This document shows, piece after piece, positions 8,443 through 17,524 of a stretch of DNA of 64,000 nt. How positions within the stretch are numbered: position 1 is the stretch's first letter; every line of letters starts with the position of its first letter. Below the pieces are notes generated by a model that saw only the letters and a program-made list of their open reading frames with translations, did not search any database and was not told the origin of the DNA. This stretch comes from Haloquadratum walsbyi J07HQW2 (lineage in GTDB: Archaea; Halobacteriota; Halobacteria; Halobacteriales; Haloferacaceae): assembly GCF_000415985.1 (NCBI RefSeq), contig NZ_KE356561.1:1273395-1337394 (forward strand), in the 5' to 3' direction. A program made the translations under genes and the position numbers.

Positions 8443-9459
8443 TCAGTCTTGAGTTGGAGTTGTCGATTCGTTTTGTGCTGATTGAGCGTCAGAGGCTGCC
8501 GGTTCGCTGACACCTCTAGAGTCTTCACCACTAAGCAAGAACTCCATTAGATTACTGATGAATACTTCGTTGTCAGCGTCATACACCTCAATTGGTTTGA
8601 TAAACGTTGAATCTGCGACAAAAACAATGTCATCATTACGCACAACGGTCGAGTACGTGCCTGTCCGACGCGTCTCGAGTGTTTGTGTACCCTCGACTGC
8701 AGTGAAGACGGTCGTTGCACCACTATTCTCACGCGTGAGAACATAGCCACCACGATCAAATGTAACCGTTTCAACGCCTTCGGTCAGCTGATTTCCACGA
8801 ACCGGCGTTGTATAGATACTTTTGAATCCATTGTCATTTGCCTCATCTGCAGTATTGTACAGCAATTCTGGTCCAATCCTAACTCCGTATTCATCAGTCA
8901 GATCCTCAGCCCCAAATGAAACAAGCGAAGTCGACGTTCCAAAAAGTCCTGATGAAACAACACGAGGTTGCGTCGGTTCGCCAAGGATAGCAACGCGTCC
9001 TCCGTTCGCAGTAAACTCATCAATTGCCTCACGCTCTGACTCAGAGAATCCTTCGGTTGGTTGGATAATGAGATATCCATCATACTCATCAAGTGTTTCA
9101 TTGAGTGGATCCTCACCATTATCAAACTCAACTGAGTGACCAGCAGAAAACATTGAACTCTTTATTGGCTCAATTTCAGCTTGCGTAACGGCATTGCCGT
9201 GGCGTAAATCAACAAGAATAGACCCACCATTACCGTTGGTCGTAGCTATCCCAGATTCAATTGTGATGGATCCCGATTCTGGGTCGACATCCTGGTTCAG
9301 ATTCGATGCTTGAAATTGTGATGGCGATTGCCCATCAATCCGCTGTCCATCAGGTGTTCCACTGGCTCCTGAAAGAAGGCCAATCAACGCTGTGCCAGCA
9401 AGGATAACAACGATAACAAGAATGAATACGGCGAGTGGTTTGATTATACGATCACTCAT
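8443..9459 (-). CDS. DUF4350-like membrane-anchored protein
   Basis: A 338-residue protein with one N-terminal transmembrane helix (PLAVFILVIVVILAGTALIG) and an extracytoplasmic, acidic domain. The domain includes LVDLRHGNAVTQAEIEPIKS, YDGYLIIQPTEGFSESERE and NGGRVAILGEPTQ, an arrangement typical of DUF4350/GldG-like Rossmann modules that resemble glutamine-amidotransferase-like domains without catalysis. Its start overlaps the end of the SppA-like protease gene by 8 bp, so the two are translationally coupled and probably act together at the cell surface. The exact role is unknown. Confidence 0.78.
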   Translation of the reverse strand: MSDRIIKPLAVFILVIVVILAGTALIGLLSGASGTPDGQRIDGQSPSQFQASNLNQDVDPESGSITIESGIATTNGNGGSILVDLRHGNAVTQAEIEPIKSSMFSAGHSVEFDNGEDPLNETLDEYDGYLIIQPTEGFSESEREAIDEFTANGGRVAILGEPTQPRVVSSGLFGTSTSLVSFGAEDLTDEYGVRIGPELLYNTADEANDNGFKSIYTTPVRGNQLTEGVETVTFDRGGYVLTRENSGATTVFTAVEGTQTLETRRTGTYSTVVRNDDIVFVADSTFIKPIEVYDADNEVFISNLMEFLLSGEDSRGVSEPAASDAQSAQNESTTPTQD

Positions 9460-10438
9460 TACTGCTTACCTCCACGGTTTGATTTGTTGTTTGCGGAACG
9501 CCCCAAACAGCATAATACTTGATTGGTTCAACGAATTGATCAGTCGCCTCTGTATTGTCGTTTGGACGCGCGTCAACATAAACAGTATCAGCAGTGTTCT
9601 CTCCGAGCGGACTGGACTCATCTTCACCAAGAACGATGACATTCAGTTGTTGTGCGCCCGCTGACTTGTAATATACATCATATTCGTCTCCGGAGATTCC
9701 ATCAGCACGCTCAGCAGCTTCCTCAATAGCGAAATTGAGGTCACCAGTCTGGTCAGCAAATCCGTTTTCGACGGCTTGCGGACCTAGGAATGTTTGTCCA
9801 GTTGCAACCTCTGTTCGACTGAGTGAAAGTTCATCGCCGCGATGCGTCATGATTGTATCAACGAATGCCTCCTGAAGTAACTCAAGATTCTCCCGAAGCC
9901 CATCACGAGTAATCTGGGCTTTATCAGGACCTGACCGGATGAAGACTTGTCGTTGATTTTCAATGTTCTCAACTGCACTCAGTGGCGCCTGAATAATAAC
10001 ACCGATACTTCCGACCGTTGAGCTCGGCTTGACGACGATCTGATCGACGGGAGCAATCCCAAAGTATCCTCCCGAGGCAGCCGTCCCCTCAACATATGCG
10101 ACAACAGGCATCTCAGCTGCTGTGCGATTGACGGCAAGATAAAATTCTTCACTTGCGTCGACAGGACCACCGGGGCTATCTATTCGAAGCACGATTGCAT
10201 CAACAGATCCGTTTGTTCGTGCATCACGAAGTGATTCCGTGGCGGCAGCGACGTTCGCACTTGTTGTTCCACCACGAAATGTAATGACAGCTACGCTTGA
10301 TTCACCATTTTCACCAGACCCAGATCCAGAGACCGTATTAAAAACGACCGGAGCAGCAACTGATGCGATTACAACAGCAGCAGCAATAATGACGACATAT
10401 GCTGCGACAGTTGTTGTCCGGTTGCCATCGGCTGACAT
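9452..10438 (-). CDS. sppA: Signal peptide peptidase SppA-type membrane protease (S49)
   Basis: About 328 residues with an N-terminal membrane helix (AAYVVIIAAAVVIASVAAPVV). The S49 domain shows AIVLRIDSPGGPVDASEEFY, the serine nucleophile loop YVEGTAASGGYFGIAP, the SSTVGSIGVIIQ strand, and the basic IRSGPDKAQ segment that should supply the catalytic lysine. S49 enzymes use a Ser/Lys dyad to degrade leftover signal peptides or membrane fragments. I chose the Met at 10438 (MSADGNRTTT) because the longer form from 10480 adds an unrelated basic stretch. It is the first gene of a two-gene unit with the DUF4350-like gene. Confidence 0.88.
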   Translation of the reverse strand: MSADGNRTTTVAAYVVIIAAAVVIASVAAPVVFNTVSGSGSGENGESSVAVITFRGGTTSANVAAATESLRDARTNGSVDAIVLRIDSPGGPVDASEEFYLAVNRTAAEMPVVAYVEGTAASGGYFGIAPVDQIVVKPSSTVGSIGVIIQAPLSAVENIENQRQVFIRSGPDKAQITRDGLRENLELLQEAFVDTIMTHRGDELSLSRTEVATGQTFLGPQAVENGFADQTGDLNFAIEEAAERADGISGDEYDVYYKSAGAQQLNVIVLGEDESSPLGENTADTVYVDARPNDNTEATDQFVEPIKYYAVWGVPQTTNQTVEVSSNE

Positions 10439-10662
10439 ACATATTAAACGGAGAGCAGACGAATAAATCTTGACAGTCAAGTTAGTCTAGCTATCATCAT
10501 CTTCTTTTGTCCTGGACGGCTTCTGTCATTTGATTTTCAGTTAATTCTGGGTATTATCTCAGGTATTTGATAGTGAGACATTACGAGGAGACATTGAATG
10601 GTGAGCTGATTCTGTTCTCAATATTCAAAACCTTCTTTTTTGCATGCATGAGATAGTCACTG

Positions 10663-11211
10663 ATGGATTACGATTCACTGTCGGAGTTTGAGGCTGTTGT
10701 GTGGGATCTCGATGGAACGTTAGTGCAGTTATCTGTCAACTGGGACATTGTTGCTGCTGATGTCGCAGAAGTTTTTCAGACAGCAGGTATTGATATTGGT
10801 GGTATTGATTTGTGGGAAATGTTGAATCTCGCGTCTAAACGAGGGATTCGCGATGATGTTGAGGCTGTTATTGCCGAGCACGAGCGACGCGGAGCGCGAG
10901 CAGCTGACCGATTAAGACACGCGAATGATGTCGGGAGCGTTGCTCCTCAGGAGGGAGTTTGCTCACTCAACTGCGAGGCTGCCTGTAAGATCGCGCTCCA
11001 AATACAAGATCTTGATTCGAATTTGACTGCGGTTATCGGTCGAGATACTATTGAGGCACAAAAGCCTGAACCGGACCCATTATTACATACTCTTGATGAA
11101 CTCTCTGTGGACCCAGATACAGCAGTCTTTATTGGCGACTCAAAACGAGACGAGACGACAGCTGAGCGGGCTGGTGTTTCTTTCCGATATGCGGAAACTA
11201 CTACGGTATGA
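10663..11211 (+). CDS. HAD-superfamily phosphatase
   Basis: A 182-residue cytoplasmic hydrolase. Motif I is VVWDLDGTLVQL, with the nucleophile Asp and the acid/base Asp of DxDGT. A helical cap follows (residues ~25-95). The lysine motif is EAQKPEPDPLL and motif IV is VFIGDSKRDETTAERAG. These are the residues needed for phosphoaspartate chemistry. The closest general class is the phosphoglycolate-phosphatase-like HAD group, but the substrate cannot be read from the sequence. A GNRA-type hairpin lies just after the stop codon. Confidence 0.88.
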   Translation: MDYDSLSEFEAVVWDLDGTLVQLSVNWDIVAADVAEVFQTAGIDIGGIDLWEMLNLASKRGIRDDVEAVIAEHERRGARAADRLRHANDVGSVAPQEGVCSLNCEAACKIALQIQDLDSNLTAVIGRDTIEAQKPEPDPLLHTLDELSVDPDTAVFIGDSKRDETTAERAGVSFRYAETTTV

Positions 11212-11224
11212 ACTAATATATCCT

Positions 11225-11242
11225 CCTCAGAGCGATCTGAGG
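11225..11242 (+). terminator. Perfect 7-bp hairpin with GCGA loop just after the HAD gene
   Basis: CCTCAGA (11225-11231), loop GCGA, TCTGAGG (11236-11242). The stem is perfect and starts 14 bases after the stop codon; the loop fits the GNRA tetraloop consensus. It lacks a following T-run, so it may be an RNA stability or processing element rather than a true terminator. Confidence 0.45.
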
Positions 11243-11356
11243 CAAGTACGGAGACCCTTTCATGCGGGCCTAGAGTGACGGTAGTTGAGATGAGCATCAC
11301 GGGGTAGCTTGAACGGACCGATATGGTCAATCAGGTCCAGGACATACATTGATTTA

Positions 11357-11806
11357 ATGAGTTATCCCGTGACATATTATTGTCCACACTGTGGAGCTGT
11401 CGTAGAGATTGAACGCGAGGGGTACCTCGCTGATAAGTCGGTCACACCATATCCACTTGAAGGATGGACATACGCTGATCCACATGATTCAGCGAATGCA
11501 TCGTATGAGTCAGTTGATGGAATTCGATTTGTCTGTGGAGAAATGCCTCCAGAATCGGATGTGGGTCAAACAGAAACTGGAATCCGATGGACAGGTGACC
11601 AGAGTAATGCAGATGATGTGGAGAATCCAACTATGACCAGCCCCTGTGATCGCACATTTTATCTCTCATTTGTTCGATTCGAGAATGGTAATGAAATCGA
11701 ACCTCAACCCGATACCGATCAGGTGCGGATTGCCTCTGATACAGCAGGTCCATCCAAACCGAACGGTCCTACCAGCCCGGATGGTCCAGGTGGATTTCGA
11801 CGATAA
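11357..11806 (+). CDS. Conserved haloarchaeal zinc-ribbon-like protein, 149 aa
   Basis: The protein begins with a CxxC pair (TYYCPHCGAVVEIEREGYLA) and has further cysteines at FVCGE and SPCDRTFYLSFVRFE, so a four-cysteine zinc site is plausible. The remaining sequence is acidic, with a Pro/Gly/Ser-rich tail (SKPNGPTSPDGPGGFRR) that looks disordered. No family name is recognised with confidence. I chose the ATG at 11357 because the upstream extension from 11309 is basic and out of character. It stands alone, converging on folD. Confidence 0.7.
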   Translation: MSYPVTYYCPHCGAVVEIEREGYLADKSVTPYPLEGWTYADPHDSANASYESVDGIRFVCGEMPPESDVGQTETGIRWTGDQSNADDVENPTMTSPCDRTFYLSFVRFENGNEIEPQPDTDQVRIASDTAGPSKPNGPTSPDGPGGFRR

Positions 11807-11946
11807 CAGTCCTGCAGAATAAAAATATACGGAAGATTCGCGTTTGTAGCTACAGAATGAATCTCACGAGCTGTTTCAATATTCAGTGACATCGGGCGTA
11901 ACTCTGAGACTAAAGTTAATTAAAAAAGATCTCGACTCTCTCTCGT

Positions 11947-12846
11947 CTAGGGGAGTTCGATGGACACCTCTGTGGCTACCGCGGCTGCTTTCACTGTATT
12001 CCACAGTAACATCGCTCGCGTCATTGGTCCCACGCCACCAGGGACAGGTGTGATTGCATCTGCTTTTTCGGCTGCAGACTCAAATGCAACGTCACCAACA
12101 AGTTCACTTCCAGTTTCAGTCTCGACGCGATTGATTCCGACGTCGATAATTACAACTCCGGATGAGAGCATATCCCCATCAATCATCTCAGGAACACCAG
12201 CAGCAGCGATGACGATATCAGCTGTGCGAGTCTTTGAAGCCAGGTCATCACTTCGGGAGTGGCATACGGTCACTGTTGCATTTCCTCCGTCAGTTTTCTG
12301 AATGAGCAAATTTGCCATTGGCTTTCCAACAATATTTGATCGACCGATGACGACTACGTCCGCTCCCTCGGTTTCGACATTAGCCGCAGTTAGCAGTTTT
12401 TGAATCCCATGCGGTGTGCATGGTTTATATCGCGCTTGTCCAGCAACGAGCCGCCCAACATTCTCGGGGTGAAACCCATCAACATCTTTTTTCGGATCAA
12501 CACGACGAAGGACCTCACGTTCATCTACATGATCGGGTAGGGGCATCTGCACAAGGACTCCATGTACAGATGGATCAGCATTTAGTTCGTCGACTGTATC
12601 AAACAGTTCAGCAGCTGGTGCCTCCGGATCAATCTCAATATCCCGTGTTGCAATTCCGACTTCCTCGCAGTCATCGTGTTTCATTGAAACATACGTCTGG
12701 CTTGCTGGATCATCATTCATCAAGACCGTTGCCAACTGTGGCGTCGTTCCAGTATTATCGATTCGTCTAACACTGCTAATAAGCTCAGATCTGATCGATG
12801 CGGCGACTTCTGTGCCATCGATCAGTCGTGTCTGTGTCTGAGTCAT
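11947..12846 (-). CDS. folD: Methylenetetrahydrofolate dehydrogenase / methenyltetrahydrofolate cyclohydrolase
   Basis: A 299-residue bifunctional enzyme linking 5,10-methylene-THF to 10-formyl-THF with NADP. Seen: YVSMKHDDCEEVGI with the catalytic Lys of the YxxxK motif, VLVQMPLPDHVDE, the substrate loop DPKKDVDGFHPENVGRL, PCTPHGIQKLL, the NADP site VVIGRSNIVGKPMANLL, and the C-terminal PVPGGVGPMTRAMLLWNT. The length is normal for the family. The Met at 12846 is preferred over an upstream one because the FolD N-terminus (MTQTQTRLIDGTEVAASIR) begins there. glyA, whose product makes the methylene-THF substrate, lies on the same strand upstream, with an IS relic between them. Confidence 0.96.
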   Translation of the reverse strand: MTQTQTRLIDGTEVAASIRSELISSVRRIDNTGTTPQLATVLMNDDPASQTYVSMKHDDCEEVGIATRDIEIDPEAPAAELFDTVDELNADPSVHGVLVQMPLPDHVDEREVLRRVDPKKDVDGFHPENVGRLVAGQARYKPCTPHGIQKLLTAANVETEGADVVVIGRSNIVGKPMANLLIQKTDGGNATVTVCHSRSDDLASKTRTADIVIAAAGVPEMIDGDMLSSGVVIIDVGINRVETETGSELVGDVAFESAAEKADAITPVPGGVGPMTRAMLLWNTVKAAAVATEVSIELP

Positions 12847-13143
12847 ACAGAAATACTCAACAGCGACATACTTGAAACGCATTAATTTGGTCGCTCACCG
12901 AAACCTCGATATGTAAATAAACAACTGTGTCGTGTTGAGACAAATACTGGCTCACAGGCATGAACTTGTCAGCAGATGTTCTCCTGACATGGTATCTGGT
13001 ATATGTGGATGCTGTTTATACGTGACAGATCATCGGTGTGGATGAGATGCAATATGAGTGTATTATATCAGAAATAAAGATAGGATTCATTCTGTATCAA
13101 TTATATTATGACTGTGATTTAGCAACCTGACATCCTCCCACGG

Positions 13144-14355
13144 TTAACGCTGTGCGGTTCCCCCGCTGGGGATTGAATCTACGGATACGGATACAGAGAG
13201 GTTCGCAGGTTCCTCGTCACGTTGGACGATGATCTGCGTGTCGGGCTGTGCCAGTCCAGCCCCCGCCCCGCCTCGGACAGCGGTTTCGGGAACTTGCCCA
13301 AAGGCTCGCTTCCCAGTATTCAGCGCACCGTTCTTGTCCGCATTGTCGTCCCGTCCAGCCCACACTCTGGACACTCGACTCGAAGTGTTCCTGCGTGTCT
13401 CGAACCTCTCACACACCGATTGCACGTCTGCGACGCGACGTGTCGTATTCTTCGACCAACTGCACCTCGATACCCGCGTCGTGGGCTTTGTACTCGATGT
13501 AGTTGAGCAGGCGGACGAACGGCATCTTGTGGGTCTAGTCATTCACGTACCAGCCTTATTATTACCCTTGTGAATCCCACCGGATTGTAAGGGCGTTCCG
13601 TTTCTCGGCGACTTCCACGGTGGAGCGAGCAATCTTGTGGAGTCGGTCATCTACTTTCCGCGCTTCCGAATCACCGATGCGTCCCATGACCTGCTGCCCT
13701 TGTCACGGTTTCGCTTTCCCGATGGACTTCCGCAACTGCTCGCAGTGTTCGCGGATACGACGCACTTCCTCGCCGTAGAAGGTGGTTTAGCGGTCGGAGA
13801 GGAACGCGCAGGTGGCGACCCATGCCTGCCCATGTCGATAGCCAGCACGTCGTCGGACTCGTCTTGGACGGTCACAGACCGCTTGACGACGAGGTGGATG
13901 TACCAGTCACCGCCACGACGCACTAACTCGCTGTCCCGAATATCACCCTCACGGACGAGTTGGTAGTCCTTGTACGAGACGTGGGCAGGAGCCAGATGGA
14001 GTTTCCCCGCCTGTTCAGGGTCGTAGACGGGGACTGTGACCCACCACGACGAAAGAACGGTGTCCTCGTCGTGGGACACGTCGAACACGTCGTTGCGAAG
14101 GACGACAGGTTCTTGAGTGCCGGGATTCATACATTTCTGTCGCTGTACTTTCGACGCCTGCTGACCGGTCGCAGGGTAGAGGTCAGCGTCTCCGCCGTGA
14201 ACAGCCGTCTGGAACGCTTCGTACTCACGGGCGAGTAGGTCGGTTTTCTTGATGATCAGCGAGTGGATTTTAACCCCCACCGTGGTTGAGACGTTCCGTT
14301 CCGTTCCGTTGCATGCTATGCTACTCACCTGCTTTGCTTTGACATCGGTGTACTC
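13144..14355 (-). pseudogene. tnpB: tnpB relic (IS605 OrfB/IS1341-type RNA-guided nuclease family), broken
   Basis: The TnpB-like reading runs through KKTDLLAREYEAFQTAVHG, WWVTVPVYDPEQAGKLHLAP, GGDWYIHLVVKRSV and the RuvC-like start DVLAIDMG. It then shifts frame to WVATCAFLSDR and hits a TAA. After that it continues as TTFYGEEVRRIREHCEQLRK, a TGA, then MGRIGDSEARKVDDRLHKIA and WDSQG. Near 13350-13450 the zinc-ribbon region appears in pieces (VQSVCERFETRR) and ends with NADKNGALN. Intact TnpB proteins are about 400 residues long and act as RNA-guided nucleases that help IS maintenance. With at least two nonsense codons and two frameshifts this copy is dead. Confidence 0.8.
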
Positions 14356-14359
14356 TTCA

Positions 14360-14735
14360 GTGACTTCGCTGGATACGTCGCCCGCAGTTGAGACGAAGTA
14401 CGAGCGTGTCCATAGCGACGGCAAGCCGAACTCAAACTCCTCTCCTCCCGAAGTCGGCGCGAAGAGTAGCCTTTGAGCTGTTGCATGATTTTGTTTGGGG
14501 CGAGAGTCGGGTCGCCTGTGATGAGCAGGTGTACGTGGTCGGGGCGAATCGCCAACTCCAGTATTTCGAGGTCAAGGTCGTCGGCTTTCTCCTCGATGAG
14601 TTCTTCAAGACGGTCACGTGCCTCGCTCGTTAGTGCCGATTTGCAGTACTTCGGGCATCAGATGAAGTGGGATTGGGGTTTGTGGACATTGGTACGTTCC
14701 CTGTCGAACACAACGAGGCATCATCAATATATAGA
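14360..14735 (-). pseudogene. tnpA: tnpA relic (IS200-type Y1 transposase), broken
   Basis: The reconstructed reading is NVHKPQSHFI, then TGA at 14658-14660 (in place of an expected Trp), then CPKYCKSALTSEARDRLEEL, DLDLEILELAIRPDHVHLLI and NKIMQQLKGYSSRRLREE. A frameshift near 14440 follows, then PSLWTRSYFVSTAGDVSSEV. The HxH pair of the Y1 (HUH) nuclease is present as DHVHLL; the catalytic tyrosine would lie in the later alpha-helix region. The N-terminal start is not clear because no in-frame Met precedes NVHKP after the upstream TGA codons. Confidence 0.78.
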
Positions 14736-15029
14736 GCAGCCTCAGCTAATGATGTTACGTAAGCATCCAACTCCAGCCGTGGCTACGAGCGTGGATTGAT
14801 TCGCAGTTGTCGGGTTGATCTCAGCCGGAAACGGGGCGGGGGTGGGCTTTCGCCTTGCTACCGCTGTAATCAATCAGATTGTGTTTATCTACTGTTGATT
14901 TTCGATCAAGGAGAGATATCGAAAAGTAACTTAGTTAGATATTATTAGGAGGTAACCATTGAGATGAAACAAAAAATAGCATCCGTGCAGAGGGATTCAG
15001 CAGCGTTTGAGTTGCAGAGAGTAGTTCAG

Positions 15030-16277
15030 TTATCCGTATAGCGGATATTCATCTGTCAATGTATCGACGCGGTTACTGACAGTGGCGATCAACTCATCAT
15101 CGTTTGGATTGTCAATAAGATCAATCATAAGTTCACCAACCTCGCGAACTGTCGACTCAGTAAATCCTCTGGTAGTAAGTGCTGGAGTTCCGACACGAAT
15201 ACCGCTTGGATTGAATGCTGACCGTGTCTCACCAGGGACCGTGTTCGCGTTCATGATAATGCCAGCTGATTCGAGGGCTGCTTCAACTTCTTTTCCAGTT
15301 GTTTCTGGGTGTGATGGTCGAAGGTCAACAAGAACAAGATGATTATCAGTACCACCGGAGACAACAGAAAGTCCAGCGTCGGTGAACGTATCTGCGAGTG
15401 CCTCCGCGTTCTTCAGTGTCTGTTCAGCGTATGCCTCGAAGTTACTGGAGAGTGCTTCCTTGAATCCGACTGCCTTCCCAGCGATATTGTGCATAAGCGG
15501 TCCACCCTGTGCACCTGGGAATACCGAATTATCGATATCATCGGCGTGTTCTTCATTACACATAATAATACCGCCACGTCCTGCACGAATTGTCTTATGT
15601 GTTGATCCAGTCACGAAGTCTGCTACGCCGATGGGGGAGGCGTGAACACCGGCTGCAACAAGACCGGTGATATGGGCAATATCAGCAAGATGATATGCAT
15701 CAGCAAGATCTGCAGCCTCTTGAATTCGCTCAAATTCGACCTCTCGTGGATATGCAGAGTATCCAGAAACGATAATATCGGGATTAAATTCATCAGCTTT
15801 TGATTTGAGACCCTCATAATCGATATATCCCGTTTCAGGGTTAACTTCGTACTGCTCAACAGTATACGTCTGTCCGGTGAAATTTGCTGGGTGACCGTGG
15901 CTTAGATGCCCACCGTGTGTGAGATCCAGTGAGAGTATTTTATCTCCGGGGTCAAGCGCAGTGAGATATACAGCCATATTCGCTTGAGTCCCGGAGTGTG
16001 GTTGGACATTAACATGTTCAGCACCCCATAGTTCTTCGGCGCGCTCAATTGCAAGTGTCTCAATGTCATCAGCGTATTCACAGCCAGCGTAATATCGCTC
16101 ACCGGGATATCCCTCAGCGTACTTGTTTGTCAGTGCGCTTCCTTGTGCTTCAAGTACGGCTTCGCTGACGTGATTTTCACTCGCAATCATCGCGAGCGTA
16201 TCCTCCTGACGCTGTCGTTCATTCGAAAGGGCATCGGCTGCATCCGGATCGACATCGCGAATATGACTACGTTCCAT
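15030..16277 (-). CDS. glyA: Serine hydroxymethyltransferase
   Basis: A 415-residue PLP enzyme that transfers the serine hydroxymethyl group to a tetrahydropterin, giving glycine and the methylene carrier. Seen: TLAMIASENHVSEAVLEAQ, NKYAEGYPGERYYAGCEYAD, SGTQANMAVYLTALDPGD, the Schiff-base lysine loop VTGSTHKTIRAGRGGIIM, and the C-terminal IRVGTPALTTRGFTESTVRE. The length is typical. I take the Met at 16277 (MERSHIRDVDPDAADAL) because upstream residues from 16316 have no family similarity. Together with folD and mch in this window it serves one-carbon metabolism. Confidence 0.97.
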   Translation of the reverse strand: MERSHIRDVDPDAADALSNERQRQEDTLAMIASENHVSEAVLEAQGSALTNKYAEGYPGERYYAGCEYADDIETLAIERAEELWGAEHVNVQPHSGTQANMAVYLTALDPGDKILSLDLTHGGHLSHGHPANFTGQTYTVEQYEVNPETGYIDYEGLKSKADEFNPDIIVSGYSAYPREVEFERIQEAADLADAYHLADIAHITGLVAAGVHASPIGVADFVTGSTHKTIRAGRGGIIMCNEEHADDIDNSVFPGAQGGPLMHNIAGKAVGFKEALSSNFEAYAEQTLKNAEALADTFTDAGLSVVSGGTDNHLVLVDLRPSHPETTGKEVEAALESAGIIMNANTVPGETRSAFNPSGIRVGTPALTTRGFTESTVREVGELMIDLIDNPNDDELIATVSNRVDTLTDEYPLYG

Positions 16278-16623
16278 ACAAATCATCGAGGGCGTTACTC
16301 CAATAAGTGTGTCCACTTCCCGTGATTTTACCTGTCTATTTTCCCTCGTCGTGTCGGTAATTGTATATTTAGAATAAGACTAAATTGATATTTCATAAAT
16401 GCAGGTGGTTTCGTTCAACATAAGTTAGCGACATTTGTATCACTACAGTTATGAACTAATCCATAATATATCAGTCAACAATTATTTTATTTGTGTATGG
16501 TCATCTATAGATACAAATACCGTTTTAACGAGTGCTTTGACGGTAATAAACAGATTTCATAGAGTATTCCACGAAATTTAGCTTGTAATAAATTTCAATA
16601 CGCTGTAGTACGCTATATCGCCC
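16278..16623. other. Divergent AT-rich intergenic region between glyA and the TbsP-like gene
   Basis: About 345 bp, very AT-rich. It must contain both promoters. Directly before the regulator gene is a 6-bp direct repeat (TACGCT at 16599 and 16609), listed separately. No RNA gene is visible. Confidence 0.5.
16599..16614 (+). promoter_or_regulatory. Direct repeat TACGCT-N4-TACGCT in front of the TbsP-like gene
   Basis: Two TACGCT copies spaced by exactly one helical turn (10 bp) end nine bases before the start codon at 16624. The position suits an autoregulatory operator overlapping the promoter or transcription start, but this is inference. Confidence 0.3.
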
Positions 16624-17448
16624 ATGAGTATTGATGCGAATGTGCTTGGCACAGATATGGCGCATGTGCTTGGCTCCGTGCTTTCAGAAGCGACGGGAAC
16701 GGTGTATATGATTAATCCAACTCAAAATCTCGCTAAGGCACTCGTTACAGACTGTTCTGATACGCTCATCAGTAATACTAATGTTCGATTATTGTCTAAT
16801 GAACAACTACTGAAGGATGTGATGGATGATTTTATTGTTGCGAGCAATGCAGCCGAACTCGTCGACTCAGATGTACTTACACTCCGAACAGGTGACATTT
16901 CAGAGCCGAACTCATTGGTTGTGACCACGAATTCAACTGTTACTATAGTTCAAGTGAATAATCGAGTTGCTGGGATGGTTGCGGATGATACCGAATTTGT
17001 TGCCGACGTACGCGGTTTGTATGAGCAGACGTTTGAATCAGCAGCATCGTATCCACTACGGACACCAGCGATTTCATCCGTCCGGTCAACACTCGCAAGT
17101 GAAATTGGTGATGAGACACGATCAGATTTTGATTCGATGCTGACAACACTACAGACCGCCCGTGGTGATGGGAAGGGACTCAACGAAGTAACAATTAGCC
17201 TATTGGTCGCTGCAAAAAATAATGTGCTCCTCTATGATATTTCAAAATGGGGCGAAGATGTCGGAATTGCAAGTAAGGCAACATTCTCACGAACAAAAAC
17301 GGAACTTGAAGAATCAGGTCTTATTGACACTGAAAAAGTCCCAATTGATGTCGGTCGACCGCGGCTTCGATTGAAGCTTGGTCATAATCGGCTTGTGAGT
17401 GCTAGTTCCGATCAATTAGCTGGTGTCGCAAAAAATCTACTCGCATAG
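16624..17448 (+). CDS. TbsP/DUF5821-like haloarchaeal transcriptional regulator
   Basis: A 274-residue protein. The N-terminal ~200 residues form an alpha/beta domain (TGTVYMINPTQNLAKALV, VRLLSNEQLLKDVMDDFIVA, SLVVTTNSTVTIVQVNNRVA) with a DUF5821-like look. The C-terminus is a winged helix: NEVTISLLVAAKNNVLLYDI, DVGIASKATFSRTKTELEES, LIDTEKVPIDVGRPRLRLKL. From memory, TbsP of Haloferax volcanii (a partner of TrmB in controlling gluconeogenic genes) belongs to this family; the link is by pattern only. The YcaO gene follows after 76 bp on the same strand. Confidence 0.72.
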   Translation: MSIDANVLGTDMAHVLGSVLSEATGTVYMINPTQNLAKALVTDCSDTLISNTNVRLLSNEQLLKDVMDDFIVASNAAELVDSDVLTLRTGDISEPNSLVVTTNSTVTIVQVNNRVAGMVADDTEFVADVRGLYEQTFESAASYPLRTPAISSVRSTLASEIGDETRSDFDSMLTTLQTARGDGKGLNEVTISLLVAAKNNVLLYDISKWGEDVGIASKATFSRTKTELEESGLIDTEKVPIDVGRPRLRLKLGHNRLVSASSDQLAGVAKNLLA

Positions 17449-17524
17449 ATTGAAATCAGCAATGACAATAGTAGGTCATTGTATATTCGTGTGTATTTTT
17501 ATTATTGGCTGATGACTCATCCCT

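Larger units (their letters stand above)
13130..14870 (-). mobile_element. Degenerate IS200/IS605-type element (tnpA + tnpB relics)
   Basis: A GC-rich block in AT-rich surroundings, carrying remnants of an IS200-type Y1 transposase followed by a TnpB-type protein, both on the minus strand with multiple stops and frameshifts. The low-coordinate end (TGACATCCTCCCACGG at about 13129-13144) looks like the typical haloarchaeal right end, with a decayed hairpin next to a GGATGTCA-like sequence. The high-coordinate boundary is unclear; elevated GC continues to about 14870. The element lies between folD and glyA and is almost surely immobile on its own. Confidence 0.78.

Noticed and set aside
13144..13573. 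Several plus-strand ORFs of 80-114 codons
   Set aside because: They run antisense to the tnpB relic in GC-rich DNA and have no domain or acidic composition.
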